From Ciona intestinalis (taxonomy: Eukaryota > Chordata > Ascidiacea > Phlebobranchia > Cionidae), in NCBI RefSeq assembly GCF_000224145.3, contig NW_004190389.1:1-64000 (forward strand): a stretch of 64,000 nucleotides of DNA. Reading direction: 5' to 3'. A model generated the notes under the pieces. It saw only the letters and a list, made by a program, of their open reading frames with translations. It ran no database searches and was not told the DNA's origin. Position 1 is the first letter of the stretch, and every line of letters starts with the position of its first letter. Positions 61,401 to 64,000 of the stretch are shown here, one piece after another. The position numbers and the translations under genes were made by a program.

Positions 61401-62650
61401 ACTTTTCCCCTTTATGTATTAACGGAGTGAATTGTTTTATATGTTATGCGTATGAACAGTGTGTGTGAACAGTGTGTGTGTGAACAATGTGTGTGTGCAG
61501 TGTGATTATCGAAAGTTAAAGCACTTACACAAATAGAAGCAGAAAGTAGATAATGGTTACATATGCAAGAAATTAGGGCGTTTACAAATACACAATGCAG
61601 TAATAGTTAATAATATACATAAAAAATGATAAGCTTACTGGCAGCTGCCGATCGCGCGTAGCACACAAAAAAAGAGGCTATCAAAACCACGTGGCTGGGT
61701 CACGTGAGGAAAATACAAGAGTGGATGAGAGGTGGGTCGGTCGTAACAATGTGCTTAAGAGTCCCATCTTCCCCCACCCTACTATATTCATATATGGTCG
61801 GTGTGCCCCTTTAAGATAATATGTTACATGTTTACTATCTACGCATTAAATTAAACTCTCTTTTTTAAAACTAAATCATTTCTTTATAAATATCATTATT
61901 AATAAAGGGACATACCAACAAAAATCGAATTCAAGCTTACGCTGCGAGTCAGCACTTTTTTCTCGCATTAACACAGTTACTTTTCAACCCTTTTTTAAAA
62001 ATAGTTTGAAATACGCATGCAGACACATTAGATAAAAGTTTAATTTACTGTATTAGTCTAGAAACTAGAAACAGGCAAAGTTGAGTGACAAACGTTTCTA
62101 TTTTTTGAAATGTTGCGCATGATGCTCGCGTGGTCACTTGAATTTCGAAAGTTCGACTTCACGCGATGTACTTCCACAAACTGGATTCCTTTTTGATGAT
62201 ACCATAGATCACATTATAGCATCTTTATCTATATATAAATTTATTTCGTTGGTATACTCTTTCAGTTTGTAGGTACGTGTTCACATTAACCGCGACTTCA
62301 AATTTTCTATTTAATCTGTACACGCAGGTAGTTCTAACAAGTTTTTTTTTCTAAAGTTGCGAAATGAAAACCAAGCTGTAAGAGACGAAAACCAGGAAGT
62401 GCGTTGCGAGAATCTGAAAGTTCGAGACAACAACCTTTCGTTGAGAGGAGAAAACGATCGCTTTAGATCTGTAAATGAAGCTCTACTGTCCGAAAACAAA
62501 AGATACACACGTGACACGTTGGAACTAAATGCCCGAGAGGATGAAATGCGCATGTTGGTAAATGTCATGCAAAGTTTGTTGGCTGGGAAGGGTGAAATGC
62601 GTAGCGAGAGCATCCGTGTGGATGAGCAGGCAGAGGAAGAGGATATTTGA
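55430..62650 (+). CDS. Unrecognised heptad-repeat coiled-coil protein (6 exons, 336 aa)
   Basis: I do not recognise an orthologue. Exons: 55430-55533, 55683-55818, 55889-55966, 58006-58178, 59121-59346, 62357-62650; all GT-AG, all phases consistent, giving 336 residues. The N-terminal 106 residues are mostly helical and charged (MTSSALTTYHNSSP start, WNRRVIKEEMD, RRIAKEVAIDYIRRYLDG). Residues 107-163 form a conventional coiled coil. Residues 170-288 are 17 consecutive heptads of the pattern (L/V)-R-x-E-N-x-x. Assigned so that Leu/Val is at d, Asn falls at a, Arg at e and Glu at g, as in an idealised parallel zipper. The tail (289-336) is acidic and ends EEEDI. The last intron falls exactly at a heptad boundary in phase 0. 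The start is the first ATG in the exon frame; no signal peptide or membrane segment is visible. AATAAA follows the stop by five bases. Confidence 0.85.
56092..56222. repeat. C-rich degenerate tandem tract
   Basis: About 130 bases of C/T-rich sequence with irregular repeats of CCCC-x-CGACTATT-x-CCC type, inside intron 3 of the heptad gene and very unlike the AT-rich surroundings. Confidence 0.6.
56232..56640 (-). repeat. Repeat family B copy, inverted
   Basis: Inverse of 53015-53460: ATTACTGCGTGATTACGGTT, CTACAGTCACCAATGGCGAC, CGTGCTCACGCAATAAAT. In an intron of the heptad gene. Confidence 0.75.
57412..57835. mobile_element. Diverged GTAGGGTGGGG-class MITE
   Basis: Left GTAATGGGTGGGGTAAAACG and right CCTTTCCCCACCCTACTGA. 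It contains a (CAA)n run at about 57630-57660. Confidence 0.55.
58234..58735. mobile_element. Diverged GTAGGGTGGGG-class MITE
   Basis: Left TATAGTAGGGTGCGTTAAGG, right CCCGTCTTTTCCCTACCATA; long-class-like interior. Confidence 0.5.
58876..59055. mobile_element. ~180-bp MITE, short class
   Basis: AGGATGGGGAAGACGGGACA at the left, GTGTCCCCCATCCCACTACA at the right; internal match to 46386-46567. Confidence 0.75.
59650..60112 (-). mobile_element. Long-class MITE, inverted
   Basis: Ends TATCCCCCCACTCTACTATA at the right and shares the interior of 54357-54962. An inner inverted pair (AGTTTGCGAGTGCGAACGAT at 59703 and GTGTACACTCGCAAACTAC near 59778) suggests two copies joined head to head. Confidence 0.65.
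60218..60705 (+). mobile_element. Long-class MITE, cut by a gap
   Basis: Starts ATAGTAGGGTGGGGGAAGAT and runs colinear with the inverse of 54357-54962 until the N run. Confidence 0.85.
60706..60830. other. Assembly gap (125 N)
   Basis: Run of N that truncates both a MITE and the minus-strand coding fragment. Confidence 1.
60832..61217 (-). pseudogene. Unrecognised frameshifted coding fragment running into a gap
   Basis: An open frame starts at ATG 61217 (MSQQTDLSEWVRRKESL) and is charged and helix-prone through about 60980 (KDELEKSMDKLHHHL). It then loses protein-like character and stops near 60922. A second frame picks up at about 60980 and continues to the gap at 60830 with gene-like sequence (KFEIGQLDKKRRKTC, then VYNDGYSASEDLEVGQHY, then HLRALAWGP). 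One base gained or lost near 60960-60985 would explain it; this may be decay or an assembly error beside the 60706-60830 gap. The fragment lies antisense inside the last intron of the heptad gene. It could be a retrocopy or the 5' exon of a nested gene. No family is recognised. Confidence 0.45.
61452..61503. repeat. GT-rich short tandem repeat
   Basis: About four units of GAACAGTGTGTGTGT-type sequence. Confidence 0.8.
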
Positions 62651-62654
62651 TTTA

Positions 62655-62660
62655 AATAAA
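62655..62660 (+). terminator. Poly(A) signal of the heptad-repeat gene
   Basis: Canonical AATAAA begins four bases after the TGA stop codon at 62648-62650, so the 3' UTR is expected to be very short. Confidence 0.6.
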
Positions 62661-62954
62661 CTTAAAATAGTTTTGCCAAAATATACATTTTACTAAACTA
62701 ACCCTTTTAAATACTGTAATCCCATACTCAACACCGGCCTTCAACAGTTGTTATTTAGCAAGAACTACCTCGTTAAGAGAAATTGAAAACTATGCTTTGA
62801 TCACGTACAAAGATACCTGTTTTGTTGTTGGTCAGTGTAAAACATGATGGTATTTTTGAAATAAAATCGTTGTATATATGAACGTATCATATACGCAATT
62901 GTCCATTTATTTCTAATACGGCTGTGCTTTTATATATAGGTTGAAGTTACTTTA

Positions 62955-63425
62955 TAAAAGAAGATGGGAAACTTTGTCAGGCAGGACTATTTTTCAACTT
63001 TCTTTTTATAGACCCCCATTTACTGATAATCAAGAAAAATAAAGTTACAGAATTATTCAACAGTATTATCACGACTTTATAAAAAGCGTCAAAGCCAATT
63101 ACTCTTTTTAAATATTAAAAATGCGTGTAAAATAGAAACAGCATATTTTGAACAGGTAAAAAAGAGCGAAAGAGTAAGGTGCTCATTTTGAATGCTCGCT
63201 AAACAATAGTAAAGCCGAACTTATTTTGTAGTTTGCACGTGTGAACGTTTAAATTGTTTCCATGGCCTCGTAGAAAAACTTGAATACTCGTAGTTTGACT
63301 TTGTAAAATTAGTTTTATTTTTGTGAATAAAATGAAATATAAACCTGAGGGTTAAAATGACTTTAATTTGGAATAAAACAACAAAAATATCGTTTTACAT
63401 TTATGTATTTAAAGTTTACATGGCA
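62955..63425 (+). mobile_element. Long-class MITE, 5' end eroded
   Basis: AAGATGGGAAACTTTGTCAG then CCCCCATTTACTGATAATC and the family interior through AATATCGTTTTACATTTATG. Confidence 0.7.
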
Positions 63426-63599
63426 AAGAAATTAGCACAGTCGTTTATAACTACCACTGCCTGTTTTCCTCATATTATATATCTTAATTTTTCAGAAAAC
63501 CAAAACTAGTTTTAAAACAAAAAAATAAACTGTACGAAATATTCAAGCTTATCTATCAAACTGGTTTAAACCCTTTAGGGACGAGATATATTTTAGGAG

Positions 63600-63710
63600 A
63601 TACATTTTAGGTTTCTAGGTTAGGGGGTTAGGTGTTGATGGTTAAGGGGTTCGTGGTTAAAGGGGTTAGTAGTTAGTGGTTATAGGGGTTAGTGGTTAGC
63701 AAATGTTAGG
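63600..63710. repeat. Degenerate GGGGTTAGTGGTTA repeat
   Basis: Irregular GGTTAGGGGGTTAGG and GGGGTTAGTGGTTAG units; telomere-like in composition but not a clean TTAGGG array. Confidence 0.6.
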
Positions 63711-63767
63711 TGGAACTGACATTTGTTGTGTAGATTATATATATTGATGTGTGTTTGTGTTATATGT

Positions 63768-64000
63768 ATAGTAGGGTGGGGGAAGATGGGACACTTTGTT
63801 AGACGAAACTTTTTTTAATTTTTTTTTTACGGGCCCCCATTTAATGATAATCAGGAAAATAAGGTTACAGAATTAATTGACAGTATTATCACGACTTTAT
63901 AAAACGCCCGTCAAAGCTGACTACTGTTTTTAAAGATTAAAAAACATATGTAAAATAGAAACAGTATACTTTGAACAGGTAAAAAAATGCGAAATAGTAA
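63768..64000 (+). mobile_element. Long-class MITE, running off the window
   Basis: ATAGTAGGGTGGGGGAAGAT start, then colinear with 60218-60450. Confidence 0.85.

Overview
The window is AT-rich, gene-poor animal DNA with spliced genes and very dense transposon debris. The gene content (CUL4, NUDT19, TTC1) and the repeats point to an ascidian, most likely Ciona. The repeat clue is the many short elements ending in a 'TAGTAGGGTGGGGGAAGATGGGAC'-like terminus, quoted here only as a general pattern, together with a tRNA-derived SINE. The species call is inference from recalled repeat features, not from a search.

Layout. 1-2.8 kb: SINE debris split by a 2.2-kb foldback element. 3.3-23.6 kb, minus strand: a cullin-4 gene, 16 exons recovered with consistent reading phase, lacking only the first exon(s). 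Its 9.9-kb intron (13.6-23.5 kb) carries a solo LTR, a nest of hAT elements with a decayed zinc-finger hAT transposase, and a second, ZBED-type hAT with an intact 8-bp target duplication and an internal 23-bp minisatellite. 23.6-33.5 kb: divergent interval between CUL4 and NUDT19, filled with foldback and hAT-like elements and two sequence gaps. 33.5-44.3 kb, plus strand: NUDT19, six exons recovered, with introns full of hAT, minisatellite and Ty1/copia remnants. 44.7-45.4 kb: TTC1, coding region in one exon, preceded by a good 3' splice acceptor. 45.4-55.4 kb: repeats, a decayed copy of a P2X7-receptor C-terminal-type domain, and a 5'-truncated Ty3/gypsy element with one LTR. 55.4-62.7 kb, plus strand: an unrecognised six-exon gene for a 336-residue protein, with 17 almost perfect heptads. 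A minus-strand, frameshifted coding fragment lies in its last intron beside a gap. 62.7-64 kb: more short repeats.

The recognised genes are housekeeping genes with no evident joint pathway: a ubiquitin-ligase scaffold (CUL4), a peroxisomal Nudix hydrolase (NUDT19) and a TPR co-chaperone (TTC1). NUDT19 and TTC1 are the one pair whose layout suggests possible co-transcription. The most distinctive item is the heptad protein: predicted core layers of Leu/Val at d and Asn at a, with Arg at e and Glu at g.
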